Shown piece after piece: positions 15,319 through 16,797 of a DNA stretch of 16,797 nt; within the stretch, counting starts at the first letter, position 1, and each line of letters begins with the position of its first letter. A model generated the notes under the pieces. The model was not told the DNA's origin, did no database searches, and saw only the letters and a program-made list of their open reading frames with translations. Source of the stretch: Theodoxus fluviatilis (lineage: Eukaryota; Mollusca; Gastropoda; Cycloneritida; Neritidae). The stretch covers positions 1 to 16,797 of the forward strand of contig JAWQFJ010012403.1 in the NCBI GenBank assembly GCA_034096865.1, read 5' to 3'. Position numbers and translations under genes: made by a program.

Positions 15319-16797
15319 CTAGTGAGCCCCTGCTCCATAGGAGCTGTCCCCACCCTTTGTGGAAGGCATTGCAAGCTTTCTCTTCTTTCTTTCCTTTTTG
15401 GCTGACTCTGAGGTTTGTCTCTCATACCTCTTCGTTCTCATTTTGTCAAGGCGGTCAAATGCGGTTTCCATGTGATGCCCAACTTTGAGGTTCAGGTGAC
15501 CAAATATGCTGAGCCTTCCCCTTTCTCCTTCATTGAAGGAGCTGACTGCATCATATACAGCTATCTCCAGCCTAGTTCTCCCCACAAACAGTTTTGGGAC
15601 ACCTCTTCCAGATCATGCTGTTAAAAGCCTCATTCACATTCTGCGTCCCACCATGCAGGCACTTGTCCAAGAGCTCATCAAAGCTGAGGTCATCAAACAC
15701 TGGTTTGATTTCCTTCACAACAAATTTTGGGAAGGCATTAGCATTGGCTTTGGCTAAGCCTTCAATCCCCTTGTGAGAAGGGCACCAGGGTCCACAGTTT
15801 TTGTGCCATTTGTCCCGATGTTTCCAAATTGCCATGATTGCTTTTTTCATTTTCTTTTTGTCTCCCACATTCCCCCTGATTGCCCTTGAATTCTTTTAAT
15901 AGCCTGTTGGGTCAGTCCTGCCTTCCCCCCAATCCCTCTGTATGTCTTTCCTCCTTCTCTGAACTCTTTGTTTTTGTTTTCTGCAACTTTGTCCATCAAT
16001 CTCTTGCCCATTCTTTTCTGGACATGACCACAGCATTCTAGTTTTCTAATGGGCTTATCATATACTGGTGGGGTAGCAGTGGACACAGTGTGAAAACTTT
16101 TGGAGTCCCCATCTCCAAGATATCCCAGGTACTTCAATCCATACCTCTCCTGAGATCTTCTGAAGATCTTTAGCATTCCAAGAGATTCCATCTGACCAGA
16201 AGTACCCTCGTGATTCTTCGAGCATTTTCCTTTGTGCTTGCTCTGCCAGTCTTCCAAATCCTTCCCCTGATACCTTTTCTTTGCCTTCAAGCATGCATCA
16301 CAATGGTTGCTACTGACATGCACATCCAACACTTTCGCACGAACAGCCTTACCAGAAGACAATACAGTGGCAACACCATTCTTGCTCACAAATCCACGTC
16401 TCTGCCAAGTACCATCACATGAAACCACTGCTTCACCTTCTTTCAAAGTAGAGGAGAATTCTCTGGCAGCCTTAGACATGGATGCTTTCGCTGCCCTTTC
16501 AGTAGCATCTGCAATTTTGTCTCTGTACTTAGCAAATGACTCATCACTGACTGGAGGTGGCATATTCATGTTGAAAAGAAATTTCTTTCCCTGTTCAAAA
16601 TGGCACGCTATGCTGAACATGGACAATGCAAATCTCATATTCAAATGGTCCAGCTTTGTATTTGAAAGTTTGAAATTTGCACCACATGCATTACAGGCAA
16701 TTTGCAATTGATGTGAAAGACAGTCCCACTCTTTGCTCAGACACACTATAGCCTGTACTTCCACAGCCTTCAGTCCTGCAGGGAAATGTTTGGATAA
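15319..16797 (-). pseudogene. Kolobok-type transposase (Kolobok-2), partial, two frameshifts
   Basis: The reading enters from the right edge, so the N-terminus is outside the window. The first frame (to 15847) has CNACGANFKLSNTKLDHLNM, NMNMPPPVSDESFAKYRDKI and VVSCDGTWQRRGFVSKNG with the first Asp. A CDAC motif follows, then YLGYLGDGDSK with the second Asp, and KLECCGHVQKRMGKRLMDKV. A frame change at a C-run (plus-strand 15872-15876) leads to KKAIMAIWKHRDKWHKNCGP, PAFV-like PKFVVKEIKPVFDDL, and HGGTQNVNEAFNSMIWKRCP, whose Glu probably completes the DDE triad. A second one-base change near 15582-15592 leads to GRTRLEIAVYDAVSSFNEGE and a basic C-terminus ending SYGAGAH at TAG (15319-15321). It shares the layout of Kolobok-1. 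The three acidic residues are retained but the reading frame is broken twice, so it is most simply a pseudogene; sequencing error at the two sites cannot be excluded. Confidence 0.88.

Noticed and set aside
16307..16711. Plus-strand open frame of 134 codons
   Set aside because: It is antisense to the Kolobok-type transposase, which has clear family motifs on the minus strand.

Overview
The window looks like intronic and accessory DNA of a marine invertebrate, most likely a mollusc. Genes carry spliceosomal introns with GT/AG borders. The DNA is full of hAT, piggyBac and Kolobok-type DNA transposons. A roughly 433-bp satellite rich in AAGGTCA half-sites resembles repeats I associate with bivalve and gastropod genomes. 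That placement is inference; no species-specific marker was recognised.

One host gene is supported, on the minus strand. It is a C2H2 zinc-finger gene read from three exons: A (12352-12527), B (4408-4517) and C (587-1832, carrying nine fingers and the stop codon). Splice borders and codon phases fit at both junctions. The 5' end lies upstream of exon A and was not found.

The intron between A and B is almost entirely a nest of transposons. A decayed hAT element (4852-12327) holds two independent piggyBac insertions. The first (6035-7877) interrupts the hAT transposase near its C-terminus. The second (8258-12053) sits in the hAT 3' region and holds a Kolobok-type element (8671-11352). Every layer has matching terminal inverted repeats and target-site duplications: an 8-bp imperfect TSD for hAT, and TTAA for the other three. 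Removing the nest and one TSD copy leaves an intron of about 350 bp. The intron between B and C carries a tRNA-like SINE and a G-rich 30-bp minisatellite with 19 copies.

Upstream of exon A, 12631-14928 is a partial satellite array. A short piggyBac derivative (13491-14356) has inserted into it at a TTAA, and a neighbouring satellite copy preserves the empty site. The right end (15319-16797, minus strand) is a Kolobok-type transposase pseudogene that runs off the window. All transposase genes seen are broken by stops, frameshifts or internal deletions, so none is predicted to be autonomous.
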